Shown: positions 47,401 through 61,455, counted from the stretch's first letter. The stretch is DNA of 64,000 nt from Panopea generosa (GCA_029582155.1 CM055895.1:13575287-13639286), one strand, 5' to 3'. The notes: generated from the letters alone by a model not told the origin. Translations and numbers: made by a program.

Positions 47401-47729
47401 CTATCTCCATAATCTCCTAAAAGTATTAAATGTAAGAGTGGAATATGGCTTCAATAAAAGTGAAATATAACTAACTTTCGTTATAGTGCACAAACCAAAC
47501 AATGTGAGGAGAGTGTCGATATGACGTCATCAAAACGAAATGTACTGTTTTAATTGTTCTTTTAAGTCTTGGTCATCTGCGACGCTTTCTTTTCTAAATG
47601 ACTAACGTCTTGGCCATTTATTCTTTGAAAAAAGTAACTGTACTCTGATGATGTTTCTGAATGGTTGATTAAAAATGGATCTACCTTGGCGTTTCCCTTA
47701 ATTTTAGAAAAGAAAACATCGAAGATAAT

Positions 47730-48249
47730 CAAGAATATATTGTATTTTCCCTACTGGGCACCAAACGCATCCATTCAATTATGGCATACAGTTGACGAAA
47801 ACTCTCATTTATTGTAGTTCACATATGAATTTCAAAACGAGGAGGTCTTAAACGGACGAATCAAATGTAATTTTGAAATAATTGGTGGTAAAAACAGTAC
47901 TGACAGTAAAATTCATGAAAACACAGCGTACTATCATAGAAAATGTCCAAAAGTAGGTGCCAATAAGTGAATATGGATTTCGGTACATGTAAACATACTC
48001 GGTTTTCTCGAATTGCGTCTTTTGTGGTGATAGCTGCAAGGTAGGAATGAACTACCGATGGAAGACATTTTACTTAGTTACATCTTGGGAATATGCATTA
48101 AGGAAAATAGTGAGTATAAAATAAATTACCGTGTTTTTCTGTGCCTTGACGTAACTTTTACAAATAATAATCCGCCATTTTTGACGCGTCCGCTCATTTT
48201 TACCGCCTAAGAACGAAAACGCTCAAAATACGTCCCCCCTCCTCCCCTG
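47730..48249 (-). repeat. right terminal inverted repeat
   Basis: Reverse complement of 45040-45555, ending CCCCTG. Confidence 0.9.
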
Positions 48250-50790
48250 TCTATGTACTTAGAGGTATTGATACAGGAAAATATAGATACATTACTTTAT
48301 ATCCATGTACGTGCAGGTATTGATATAGATAACTGACTTTATATCTGTGTACATGTAGATATTGATAAAGATAGTTGACTTTATATCTGTGTACATGTAG
48401 GTATTGATAGAGATAATTGACTTTATATCTGTGTACATGTAGAAACTGATAGAGATAATTGACTTTATATCTGTGTACATGTAGATACTGATAGAGATAA
48501 TTGACTTTATATCTGTGTACATGTAGGTATTGATAGAGATAATTGACTTTATATCTGTATACATGTAGATACTGATAGAGATAATTGACTTTATATCTGT
48601 GTACATGTAGATACAGATAGAGATAATTGACTTTATATCTGTGTACATGTAGGTATTGATAGAGATAATTGACTTTATATCTGTGTACATGTAGATACTG
48701 ATAGAGATAATTGACTTTATATCTGTGTACATGTAGATACTGATAGAGATAATTGACTTTATATCTGTGTACATGTAGGTATTGATAGAGATAATTGACT
48801 TTATATCTGTGTACATGTAGGTATTGATAGAGATAATTGACTTTATATCTGTGTACATGTAGATATTAATATAGATAATTTACTTTTTATTTCTGTACAT
48901 TTAGGTATTGATAGACATAATTGACTTTAAATCTATGTATACATGCAGGTATTGATAGAGATAATTGACTTTATATCTATGTACGTGCAGGTATTGATAA
49001 AGATTATTGACTCTATATATGTGTACGTACATGTATTGATATAGATAATTGACTTTATATCTGTGTACATGCAGGTATTGATAGAGATAATTGACTTTAT
49101 ATTCATGTTCATGTAGGTCTTGATACTGATAATTGACTTTATATCTGTGTACGTGCAGGTATTGATACTTATGTACAGGCTATGTACTTTATATCTATAT
49201 ACATGTAAGTATTGATATTGATTCATGACTTTATATCAATGAACATGTAGGTATTGACTTTATAAGTACAAGCAGGCTTCGATGTAGATAATTGACTTTA
49301 TATGTACAAGCAGGTATTGATGTAGATAATTGCTGTTATATGTACAAGCACGTATCGATGTAGATAATTGACTTTATATGTACATGCAGGTTTCGATGTA
49401 GATAATTGACTTTATATGTACAAGCAGGTATTGATGTAGATAATTGATGTTATATGTACAAGCAGGTATTGGTGTAGATAATTTACTTTATATGTACATG
49501 CAGGTTTCGATGTAGATAATTGACTTTATATAGGTACAAGCAGGTATTGATGTAGATAATTGATGTTATATGTACAAGCAGATATGGTGTAGATAATTGA
49601 TGTTATATGTACAAGCAGGTATCGATGTAGATAATTTACTTTAAATGTACATGCAGGTTTCTATGTAGATAATTGACTTTATACCTACATGTAGGTTTCG
49701 GTGCATATAATTGACTTTATATGAACAAGCAGGTTTGATGTAGATAATTGACTTTATATGTACATGCAGGTTTCTATGTAGATAATTGACTTTATACTAC
49801 ATGTAGGTTTCGGTGAAGATAATTGACTTTATATGAACAAGCAGGTTTGATGTAGATAATTGACTTTATATGTACATGCATGTTTCGATGTAGATAATTG
49901 ACTTTATACCTACATGTAGGTTTCGGTGCAGATAATTGACTTTATATGTACATGCAGGTTTCGATGTAGATTATTGACTTTATATGTACATGCAGGTTCC
50001 GATGTAGATTGTTGACTTTATATGTACAAGCAGGTATTGATGTAGATAATTGACCTATATGTACATGCAGGTTTCGATGTAGATAATTGACTTTATACCT
50101 ACATGTAGGTTTCGATGTAGATAATTTACTTTATATGTACAAGCAGGTATTGATGTAGATAATTGACTTTATATGTACAAGCAGGTATCGATGAAGATAA
50201 TTGACTTCATATGTACATGCAGGTTTCGATGTAGATAATTGAATTTATACCTACATGTAGGTTTCGATGTAAATAATTGACTTTATATGAACAAGCAGGT
50301 ATTGATGTAGATAATTGACTTTATATGTACATGCAGGTTTCGATGTAGATAATTGACTTCATACCTACATGTAGGTTTCGATGTAGATAATTTACTTTAT
50401 ATGTACATGCTGGTTTCGATGTAGATAATTGACTTTATATGTACAAGCAGGTATTGATGTAGATAAATGACTTTATATGTACATGCAGGTTTCGATGTAG
50501 ATAATTGACTTTATACCTACATGTATGTTTCGATGTAAATAATTGACTTTGTATGTACAAGCAAGTATTTAAGTCGAAAATTGACTTAATATGTACATGC
50601 AGGTTTCTATGTTTATAATTTACTTTATATGTACAAGCAGGTATTGATGTAGATAGTTTACTTTATATGTACAAGCAGATATTGATGTAGATAATTGACA
50701 TTATATTTACAAGCAGGTATTGATGTAGATAATTGACTTTATAACTATGTACAAGCAGGTATTGATGTAGATAATTGATTTAAAGTTTGA
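48250..50790. repeat. satellite array, 42-bp units changing to ~38-bp units
   Basis: From 48290 to about 49230 the unit is 42 bp (TTGACTTTATATCTGTGTAC, ATGTAGGTATTGATAGAGAT, AA). From about 49250 to 50780 a related 38-bp unit takes over (GATGTAGATAATTGACTTTA, TATGTACAAGCAGGTATT). The 42-bp part reads on the minus strand as a perfect 14-residue repeat only because 42 is a multiple of three. Confidence 0.95.
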
Positions 50791-51599
50791 CATGTAATAA
50801 CACATATTGGATACAAAAATACATACATGTAAATTAAGAATATAATTGCTATAATGGACTTTATATAACATATATCGGACATATAATTACATACATTGTA
50901 CATTAATGTATAATTACACATATTGGGCATATAATTAGGTATATTTGACATATATTTGGCATATGATTACAATTATTGGACATATATAACGTAAATTGGG
51001 CATATAATTACATATACTGAACATAAATACGTCATTAGCACTATTTGTCAGAAATAAAATACATTCTTCTTAAATATAAGATATATAATCTAGCAATGAA
51101 TAGAGTTGTTAACTTGCTATGATGAAGATATTTTACTTACAAAGTTTGCCGTTTGTTTACCTTCATTATAAATTCGAATTTGCACCCAACTCCTTTTTTT
51201 ATAAACTACATTTAATATTTCATAAGCTCACCCTGTCCATTTTCTCCCTGCAGGTGATCTCTTTCAGCACGAGTTACTGATACTGTTTATAATACTCGTT
51301 ATGCATGGCTGATCTTTCCTGAAGAGACTCTTCTATCTCCTACATAAAATAAACGAGACACGTGGCGTGACCATATATTCGCAATTAAGACCCAAATTTG
51401 CATTTAATAGCACTTAATACTTAATAGACTTATTAGAATATGCCATGGCCACTCTGAATCAAAGTCATAAAAATATCTTTTGTCTTCAATATATTTTAAT
51501 AACCTCAAAACGCACCGTTTTTCTAGCTTTTATTAAACAATGAATTTATTAATTTCTAATACAAGTGGGACTTACACATGTGTAAGTAGTATCAAAGGT
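50791..51599. other. no gene seen
   Basis: The first ~250 bp holds diverged repeats of CATATTGGGCATATAATTAC type. The remainder is AT-rich and featureless. Confidence 0.5.
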
Positions 51600-53035
51600 T
51601 TTTTCAAAATCAGTTAGTAACAATAACCCAGATATGTTCTTTTTCTTCCGTATTCTGCATTATATCATATAATAATCTCGTATTTTCTCCTAAGTATCGT
51701 CCTGCAATGAACCCAGTTTGATCTGAGTGTATTGACTTATTTAAAGTGCTTTTAATGCGATTTGCTATACAGCATGAGGCAATTTTATATACACAATTTA
51801 AAAGTGAAATTGAAATTGATCTATAATTTTTCATCTTAATTGCAAGTTATAATCCCCCTTTTTGAGTAACAGATAAATTTCCTTCATTAAAACCAGCATT
51901 TATTGAACGTACAACGAAATGTCCTAATTTGCCCCAGAAATCACAATTATATCCTGAACTTCCTGGACTTTTCCCATTTTTCATTGGTTTAAACGTAATT
52001 GAAGCCTAATCAAAAGTAATTAAACCATCTAATGAATTTGACTCTGTAGATGTAAGTTTAGGAATTTCATTTGTTACGTTTAAAAAATCGTTATTTAAGT
52101 TTATATCTATTAGAGTTTCATCTGTACTTGAATAAAAATTATGTGATTCTAATTTGCAAAAATAATTTGAAGGTTTTTCATCCTCTTCAATAATAGTTGC
52201 CCTCGATCTTATCATAGCTTCACGCATCTTATGTTCATGGATATTTATAAGTTCATTTTTGTAATTTTCTAATTGGTTGATATTGTCAGATTTTAGTTTT
52301 TTTCTAAATTGTCTATTTTATTTATCAAATCTTTTTTCTAACTTGTCAGTCTCTCTCTCTTTAAAACTTGCATAATATATTGACTTGCCTCTGATTTCCA
52401 TTAATAACATTTCAATAAATAGATGATCGTCTATAATAAATTCTATTTTATCATTTGCAATTTGTTCAATATTATAAAAGTTATTTATGTGTTATGCATA
52501 TTGTGTCTTAATTTCTTCGATTTTATCATTTATTGTATTCAAATAGTCTATATTTAAAATACTGTTATAATGCTTCCAGAGACCTTTACCAGGTTTTAAA
52601 TTGTTAAAAGAAATATTTAGAATAACCATTGAATGGTCGGATCTGTAACTAGATTCAATATGACATTTATTTACCGAAAAGAGTAATTTTTCTGACACTA
52701 GAAAAAAACAACAAGCCTAGCCAGTTTTAACGGTGTTTTACGCCTCTAGGTATAGCGTTTTAATGTTGGATAACATTCTCTAAATGGGTTAATCAAGTTA
52801 TACTTTTTTTTTATTTCTAAAACTTTTTGTTGTGCTTTTTTATTGTTTGTATCAGAGTAATTGCAGTAATCTAATTTCGGGTCTTGTACCATGTTGAAAT
52901 CTCCGTATAGGATATAAATTTCATTATTATATACTTCTGCTTTTATCAAAAGATTATCAAAAAGAAATGGGGAGTCTTTATTGGGTCCATATAAGGTTAT
53001 AAGAGTAAATCTATTATTATCTACAATAGCACTTA
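51600..53035 (-). mobile_element. L1/Tx1-type LINE relic (endonuclease to early reverse transcriptase)
   Basis: Minus-strand order: endonuclease with L-I-T-L-Y-G-P-N-K-D-S-P and the catalytic-loop form Y-G-D-F-N-M-V-Q-D (family G-D-F-N) near 52880-52990; the end of the endonuclease with S-Y-R-S-D-H-S at 52600-52660; a linker with A-M-I-R-S-R-A and E-E-D-E-K-P-S-N-Y-F near 52150-52220; then RT with N-Y-R-S-I-S-I-S-L-L-N, Y-K-I-A-S-C-C-I-A-N-R-I and S-D-Q-T-G-F-I-A-G-R-Y at 51640-51830. Frame changes separate the pieces. It is cut off at the T-D-F-E-K-T-F-D motif near 51600, so the YADD palm and everything after it are missing. The 5' end is cut by the 34-bp satellite. Confidence 0.9.
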
Positions 53036-55975
53036 CATGACTTAACATACCATACGGAACTAGCAGTTACATGAATCAACATACCATACTGAACGAGCAC
53101 TTACATGACTTAACATACCATACGGAACTAGCAGTTACATGAATTAACACACCATACGGAACAAGCAGTTACGTGAATAAACATTCCATACGTAATTAAC
53201 AGTTTTATGAATAAACACACCATACGGAACTAGCAATTACATCAATTTACATACCATACGGAACTAGCAGTTATATGGAAAAAAAACACCAAAATGAACA
53301 TGATTTAACACACCTTACGGAACTAACAGTTACATGAATTAACACACCAAACGGAATTAGCAGTTACATGAATAAACATACCCTACGGAATAAGCAGTTA
53401 CATAAATTAACATACCATACAAAACTAGCAGTATTATAAACAAACACACCATACGAAACTAACAGTTATATGAAATAAAATACCATACGGAACGAGCAGT
53501 TACATGAATAGTAACGTATCATACGAAACTAACAGTTACATGAATAGCATACCATACGGAACTAGTAGTTATATGAATAAACACACCATACTGAAACTAG
53601 CAGTTATATGAATAAACACAACATAAGTAAGTAGCGGTTATATGATTAAATACACCATACGGAACTAGCATTTACATGAATTAGCATACCATACGGAACT
53701 AGCAGTTACATGAATAAATACACCATACGGAACAAGCAGTTACATGAATTAACATACAATACGGAACAAGCAGTGACATGAATTAACATACCATACGTGA
53801 TTAACAGTTACATGGATAAAAACACCATATGGAACTAGCAGTTGCATGAATAGACACATCATGCGGAACTAGCAATTACATGAATTAACACACGATACGG
53901 AACTAGCAGTAACATGAATAAACACGTTGTACGGATCTATCAGTTATATGAATAAATATACCCTACCGAACTTGTAGTTACATGATACATAACATACGGG
54001 ACTAGCAGTTACATGAATAAACACACCAGATGGAATCAGCAGTTACATGAATTAACACACGATTCGGAACTAGCAGTTAAATGACGCATTATACGGATCT
54101 ATCAGTTACATGAATTAACACACGATACGGAATTAGCAGTTACATGAATTAACACATTATACGGATCTATCAGTTACATGAATTAACATACCTTACGGAA
54201 CTAGTAATTGCATCAATTAACATTCGATACGGAACAAGCAGTTACATGAATTAACATAACATACGGGACTAGCAGTTAAATGAATAAACACACCATGAGG
54301 AACCAGCAGTTACATGAATTAACATACGATACGGAACAAGCAGTTACATGAATTATCTTAACATACGGGACTAGCAGTTATATGACTAAACACACCATGC
54401 GGAATCAGCAGTTACATGAATTAACACACGATACGGAACTAGCAGTTAAATGAATTAACACACGATACGGAATTAGTAGTAACATGAATTAACACATTAT
54501 ACGGATATATCAGTTACATGAATTAACATACCCTACGGAACTAGTAATTTCATGAATTAACATTCGATACCGAACAAGCAGTTACATGAATTAACATAAC
54601 ATACGGTACTAGCTGTTAAATGAATAAACACACCATGTGGAACCAGCAGTTACATGAATTAACATACGATACGGAACAAGCAGTTACATGAATTAACATA
54701 ACATACGGGACTAGCAGTTATATGACTAAACACACCATGCGGAACCAGCAGTTACATGAATTAACAAACGATACGGAACTAGCAGTTAAATGAATTAACA
54801 CACGATACGGAACTAGCAGTTACATGAATAAATACACTTTACGGAATTAGCAGTTACATATATTAACATACCTTACGGAACTAGAAGTTACATGAATAAA
54901 GATACAATATGGAACTAGCAGTTATATCAATTAACATACCATAAGGAACAAGCAGTCACATGAATTAACATACGATACGGAACAAGCAGTTACATGAATA
55001 AACTTAACATACGGGACTAGCAATTTGATGAATAAACACAGCATACGGAACTAGAAGTTTGATGAATAAATATACCATACTAAACAAACAGTTATATGAA
55101 TAAACACACCGTACGGAACAAGCAGCTACATGAATAAACACACCATACGGAACTTACAGTTACATAAATTAACATTCACTAAGGAACAATCAGTAACATG
55201 AATTAACATACGATACGGAACAAGCAGTTACATGAATTATCACACCATACTGAATTAGCAGTTATATGAATAAACATACCCTACGAAACAAGCAGTTTGA
55301 TGAATAAACATACCATACGGAACTATCAGTTTAATGAATAAACACACCATACAGAACTAGAAGTTTGATGAATAAATACACCATACGGAACTAGCAGTTA
55401 TATGAATCAACATACGATATCGAACTAGCAGTTACATGAATTAACATACGATACGGAACTAACAGTTACATGAATTAACATACCATACGGAACTCGTAGT
55501 TATATGAATAAACACCATACGGAATTAGCAGTTATATGAATTATCACACCATACGGAACTAGCATTTACATCAATTAACATACCATACGGAACCAGAAGT
55601 TATATGAATTAACACACCATACGGAACTAGCAGTTACATGAATAAACACACACTTCGGAAATAGCAGTTACCTGAACTAACACGCCTTACTGAACTAGCA
55701 GTTACATATATTAACACGCCATACTGAATTAGCTGTTACATGAATTAATACGCCATACGGAACTAGCTGTTACATGAATTATCACACCCTACGGAACTAG
55801 CATTTACTTGAATTAACACACCATACGGAACTAGCTGTTACATGAATTATCACACACTACGGAACTAGCATTTACTTGAATTAACACACCATACGGAACT
55901 AGCATTTACATGAATTAACACACCATACGAAACTAGCAGTTACATGAATAAACACACCATACAGATTTAATGGTT
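53031..55975. repeat. 34-bp minisatellite array (~86 copies)
   Basis: Unit of type ACGGAACTAGCAGTTACATG plus AATTAACACACCAT, with 10-20% variation among units and occasional length variants. Larger blocks of units are repeated; for example, stretches around 54230-54420 and 54560-54750 match closely. Confidence 0.95.
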
Positions 55976-56629
55976 TTGATAAATTAACATAACAAATGGA
56001 TACACCATTGAAATAAAAATAACATAACTTACGATTCTAAGGGTTTGATGGATAAACACAGAAAATGAGTCGAATAATTTGAATAATTATATTTATATCA
56101 AATATATTGTTGCAATTTAATCTCTGGATGCCTTGTCAAATATGTTGTTTCAATTTAATCTCTGGACGGCTGGCCAAACATATTGATGCAATTTAATCTC
56201 TGGACTGCTGGACAAACATATTGTTGCAATCTAATCTCTGGACAGCTGGCCAAACATATTGATGCAATTTAATCTCTGGACGGCTGGCGAAACATTTTGT
56301 TGCAATTTAATCTCAATACGGCTGGCCAAACATATTGTTGAAATTTAATCTCTGGACGGCTGGCGAAATATATTGTTGCAATTTAATCTCTGGACGGCTT
56401 GCGAAACATTTTGTGGCAATTTAATCTCTGGACGGCTGGCGAAATATATTGTTGCAATTTAATCTTTGAATGGCTCGCGAAATATATTGATGCAATTTAA
56501 TCTCTGGACTGCTGGCCAGATATATTGATGCAATTTAATCTCGGGACGGCTGGCGAAACATATTGATACAATTTAATCTAGTGACTGCTGGACAAACATA
56601 TTGTTGCAATTTAATCTCTGGACGGCTGG

Positions 56630-57471
56630 CGAAACATATTGTTGCAATTTAATCTTCTCTGGACTGCTGGCCAGATATATTGATGAAATTTAATCTCGGG
56701 ACGGCTGGCGAAACATATTGATGCAATTTAATCTATTGACTGCTGGAGAAATATATTGTTGCAATTTAATCTCTGGACTGTTGACCAAACATATGGATGC
56801 TATTTAATCTCTGGACGGCTGGCCAAATATATTGATGCAATTAAATCTCTGGACGGCTGGCCAAACATATTGATGCAATTTAATCTCTGGACTGCTGGCC
56901 AACAACATGGATGCAATTTAATCTCTGGTCGGCTGGCGAAATGTATTGATGCAATTTGATCTCTGGACTGCTGGCCAGATATATTGATGCAATTTAATCT
57001 CGGGACGGTTGGCAAAACGTATTGATGCAATTTAATCTATTGACTGCTGGCGAAACATATTGTTGCAATTTAATCTTCTCTGGACTGCTGGCCAGATATA
57101 TTGATGAAATTTAATCTCGGGACGGCTGGCGAAACATATTGATGCAATTTAATCTATTGACTGCTGGAGAAATATATTGTTGCAATTTAATCTCTGGACT
57201 GTTGACCAAACATATGGATGCTATTTAATCTCTGGACGGCTGGCCAAATATATTGATGCAATTAAATCTCTGGACGGCTGGCCAAACATATTGATGCAAT
57301 TTAATCTCTGGACTGCTGGCCAACAACATGGATGCAATTTAATCTCTGGTCGGCTGGCGAAATGTATTGATGCAATTTGATCTCTGGACTGCTGGCCAGA
57401 TATATTGATGCAATTTAATCTCGGGACGGTTGGCAAAACGTATTGATGCAATTTAATCTATTGACTGCTGG
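56630..57471. repeat. 421-bp higher-order tandem duplication in the 38-bp array
   Basis: 56630-57050 and 57051-57471 appear identical, including a distinctive 3-bp insertion giving TAATCTTCTCTGG (56650 and 57071). The length equals eleven 38-bp units plus three bases. Confidence 0.9.
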
Positions 57472-59756
57472 ACAAACATATTGTTGCAATTTAATCTCTG
57501 AACGGCTAGGGAAACATATTGATGCAATTTAATCTCTGGACGGCAGGCGAAATATATTGATGCAATTTAATCTCTGGACTGCTGGCCAGATATATTGATG
57601 CAATTTAATCTCGGGACGGCTGGCAAAACGTATTGATGCAATTTAATCTCTGGACTGCTGGCCAAACATATTGTTGCAATTTAATCTCTGGACGTCTGGC
57701 GAAACATATTGCTGCAATTTAATCACTGGACGGCTAGCCAGATATATTGTTGCAATTTAATCTCTGGACTGCTGGCCAAACATATTGATGCAATTTAATC
57801 TCTGGACGGCTAGCGAAACATATTGATGCAATTTAATCTCTGGATTGCTGGCCAAACATATTGATGCAATTTAATCTCTGGACGGCTAGCGAAACATATT
57901 GATGCAATTTAATCTCTGGTCTGCTGGCCAAATATATTGATGCAATTTAATCTCTGGACGGCTAGCTAAACATATTGATGCAATTTAATCTCTGGACTGC
58001 TGGACAAACATATTTTTACAATTTAATGTCTGGACTGCTGGCCAAATATATTGATGCAATTTAATCTCTGGACGGCTAGCGAAACATATTGATGCAATTT
58101 AATCTCTGGACTGCTGGCGAAACATATTGATGCAATTTAATCTCTGGACGGCTAGCCAGATATATTGATGCAATTTAATCTCTGGACTGCTGGACAAACA
58201 TATTGTTGCAATTTAATCTCTGGACTGCTGGCCAAACATATTGTTGCAATTTAATCTCTGGACTGCTGGCCAAACATATTGATGCAATTAAATCTCTGGA
58301 CGGCTAGCGAAACATATTGTTGCAATTTAATATCTGGACTGCTGGCCAAACATATTGATGCAATTTAATCTCTGGACTGCTACCGAAACATATTGATGCA
58401 ATTTAATCTCTGGACGGCTAGCGAACATATTGTTGAAATTTAATCTCTGGACTGCTGGCCAAACATATTGATGCAATTTAATCTCTGGACGGCTAGACAC
58501 ACATATTGTTGCAATTTAATCTCTGGACTGCTGGCCAAACATATTGATGCAATTTAATCTCTGGACGGCTAGCGAAACATATTGATGCAATTTAATCTCT
58601 GGACTGCTAGCGAAACATATTGATGCAATTTAATCTCTGGACTGCTGGACAAACATATTGTTGCAATTTAATCTCTGGACTGCTGGCCAAACATATTGTT
58701 GCAATTTAATCTCTGGACTGCTGGCCAAACATATTGATGCAATTTAATCTCTGGACGGCTAGCGAAACATATTGTTGCAATTTAATCTCTGGACGGCTGG
58801 CCAAACATATTGATGCAATTTAATCTCTGGACGGCTGGCCAAACATATTGATGCAATTTAATATCTTGACGGCTAGCGAAACATATTGATGCAATTTAAT
58901 CTCTGGACTGCTGGTCAAACATATTGATGCAATTTAATCTCTGGACGTCTGGCGAAACATATTGATGCAATTTAATCTCTGGACTACTGGCCAGATATAT
59001 TGTTGCAATTTAATCTCTGGACTGCTGGACAAACACATGGATGCAATTTAATCTCTGGACTGCTGGCCAAATATATTGTTGCAATTTAATCTCTGGACGG
59101 CTTGCCAAACATATTGATGCAATTCAATCTCTGGACTGCTGGCAAAGCACATTGATGCAATGTCATCTCTGGACTGCTGGCCAAACATATTGTTGCAATT
59201 TAATCTCTGGACGGCTAGCGAAACATATTGATGCAATTTAATCTCTGGACGGCTAGCGAAACACATAGATGCAATTTAATCTCTGGACTGCTGGCCAAAC
59301 ATATTGTTGCAATTTAATCTCTGGACGGCTGGCGAAACACATAGATGCAATTTAATCTCTGGACTGCTGGACAAACGTATTGTTGCAATTTAATCACTGG
59401 ACGGCTTTCCAAACATATTGATGCAATTTAATATTTGGATGGCTAGCGAAACACATTGATGCAATTTAATCTCTGGACGGCTGGCCAAACATATTGATGC
59501 AATTTAATCTCTGGACGGCTTGCCAAACACATTGATGCAATTAAATCTCTGGAAGGCTGGCCAAACATATTGATGCAATTTAATCTCTGGACGGCTGGCG
59601 AAACGCAGTGTTGCCATTTAATCGCTGGACGGCTGGACAAACATATTGTTGCAATTTAATCTCTGGACGGCTAGCGAAACATATTGATGCAATTTAATCT
59701 CTGGACTGCTGGCCAGACATATTGTTGCATTTTAATCTCTGGACGTCTGGCGAAAC

Positions 59757-60310
59757 ACATGGATGCAATGTCATCTCTGGACTGCTGGCCAGACATATTG
59801 ATGCAATTTAATCTCTAGGCGGCTAGCGAAACATTTTGATGCAATTAAATATTCTGGACTGCTGGACAAACATATTGTTGCAATTTAATCTCTAGACTGT
59901 TGGCCAAACATATTGATGCAATTTAATCTCTGGGCTGCTGGCCAAACATATTGTTGCAATTTAATCTCTAGACAGCTAGCGAAACACATGGATGCAATTT
60001 AATCACTGGACGGCTAGCGAAACACATGGATGCAATGTCATCTCTGGACTGCTGGCCAGACATATTGATGCAATTTAATCTCTAGGCGGCTAGCGAAACA
60101 TTTTGATGCAATTAAATCTCTGGACTGCTGGACAAACATATTGTTGCAATTTAATCTCTAGACTGTTGGCCAAACATATTGATGCAATTTAATCTCTGGG
60201 CTGCTGGCCAAACATATTGTTGCAATTTAATCTCTAGACGGCTAGCGAAACACATGGATGCAATTTAATCACTGGACGGCTAGCGAAACACATGGATGCA
60301 ATGTCATCTC
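59757..60310. repeat. 266-bp higher-order tandem duplication in the 38-bp array
   Basis: The variant string GATGCAATGTCATCTCTGG occurs at about 59762, 60028 and 60295. The seven-unit blocks between these share the same private variants, such as CTCTAGGCGGCTAGC. Confidence 0.88.
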
Positions 60311-60712
60311 TGGACTGCTGGCCAGACATATTGATGCAATTTAATCTCTGGACGGCTTGCCAAACACATTGATGCAATTTAATCTCTAGACGGCTAGCGA
60401 AACATATTGAGGCAATTTAATCTCTGGACTTCTGGACAAACATAGTGTTGCAATTTAATCTCTGGACTGCTGGCCAAACATATTGATGCAATATAATCTC
60501 TGGACGGCTAGCCAAACATATTGATGCAATTTAATCTCTGGACTGCTGGACAAACATATTGATGCAATTTAATCTCTGGACTGCTGGCCAACCACAAGGA
60601 TGCAATTTAATCTCTGGACGGCTGGCCATATATATTGTTGCAATTTAATCTGGAATGCTGGCCATATATATTGATGCAATTTAATCTCTGGACGGCTGGC
60701 CAAATATAATGT

Positions 60713-61455
60713 TTAAGGCTAATAATCTGAAACGTTTCTTTTTACATAATTTTTGTTTTGATTGTATTAAGAATATTATATTCTAAAAAAATATTATTTC
60801 ACCACTCAAACATAAATCTTGTATAATTGTTTATGCATGTACTATATTTGATTATGGCATAGAAAAAAAATTAATTCAAATGCATGTTAATCTCATTACT
60901 TATTTCAATGCATTTTCCCTTATATGGGCAAGGCTAATGCATAATCAAACACTAATACAAAATGATATATGATGATTGTATAATTAATATATGTTATATG
61001 ATTAAATGATAATAAAGAAAGGAATGGTCGCTATTGATGTAAATCATTTCTAGCACGATGAAGGGAGCCAGTGAGTACAGTGACCAGTGTCCCATATAGG
61101 TGACAATTGATGGGATAATATAGACAAGATGGCCAACTGCGCCTTATCAATCAAACAAGATACAGGTTTATGATGCCTAATGCTCAACTGTATGACCATA
61201 TATACTGTAGCAACCGCCAATCATTGAGAAGGATATTAGGGACACGGATATACACCGCTCATGAGCTGCATCAGACTTGTGTTTCACCTTAACATCTTTT
61301 ATAACGAAAAAAAAAATGGTTTTCGGATTTGGATTGGAATAATATTATTTTCTGAGTGCTTATTCAGCACATCTTTCGCTTGTTAAGCTGAAAGGGAATA
61401 AAAACCGCTGATTGTTTATTAATTTCGAAATTGCTTGAGAATATTTTGGGGGGAA
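60713..61455. other. no gene seen; upstream of the putative secreted-protein exon
   Basis: AT-rich to 61010, then more balanced sequence to 61300. No clear promoter element was recognised. Confidence 0.4.

Larger units (their letters stand above)
45040..48249. mobile_element. 3.2-kb DNA transposon with ~515-bp terminal inverted repeats
   Basis: Ends read CAGGGG...CCCCTG and the flanks are TCTAT at 45035-45039 and 48250-48254. This fits a 5-bp target duplication in a 42-bp satellite unit whose uninterrupted form reads TATCTATGTACATG. The left TIR (45040-45555) is the reverse complement of 47730-48249 with moderate divergence, sharing TTTTGAGCGTATTCGTTCTT and TGGACATTTTCTATGATA. The interior carries decayed protein-coding pieces, including a YqaJ-nuclease-like motif. 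The superfamily is not assigned. Confidence 0.88.
56101..60712. repeat. 38-bp minisatellite array (~121 copies)
   Basis: Unit AATTTAATCTCTGGACGGCT plus GGCCAAACATATTGATGC. Two frequent alternatives (GACGGCT/GACTGCT and GGCCAAA/AGCGAAA) vary between units. All open frames within it (Q-F-N-L-W-T-A-G-Q type) are repeat artefacts. Confidence 0.97.

Noticed and set aside
45346..48039. Open frames at 45346-45546 (plus) and 47848-48039 (minus)
   Set aside because: They are mirror images inside the two terminal inverted repeats and have no protein-like conservation.
48292..49226. Long minus-strand open frames with a perfect 14-residue repeat
   Set aside because: They are read-through of the 42-bp satellite (a multiple of three) and lack a start context, splice framing or non-repeat sequence.
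56756..59640. Open frames of about 65-76 codons on both strands, two of them identical
   Set aside because: They lie wholly in the 38-bp minisatellite. Their identity reflects the 421-bp array duplication, not paralogous genes.
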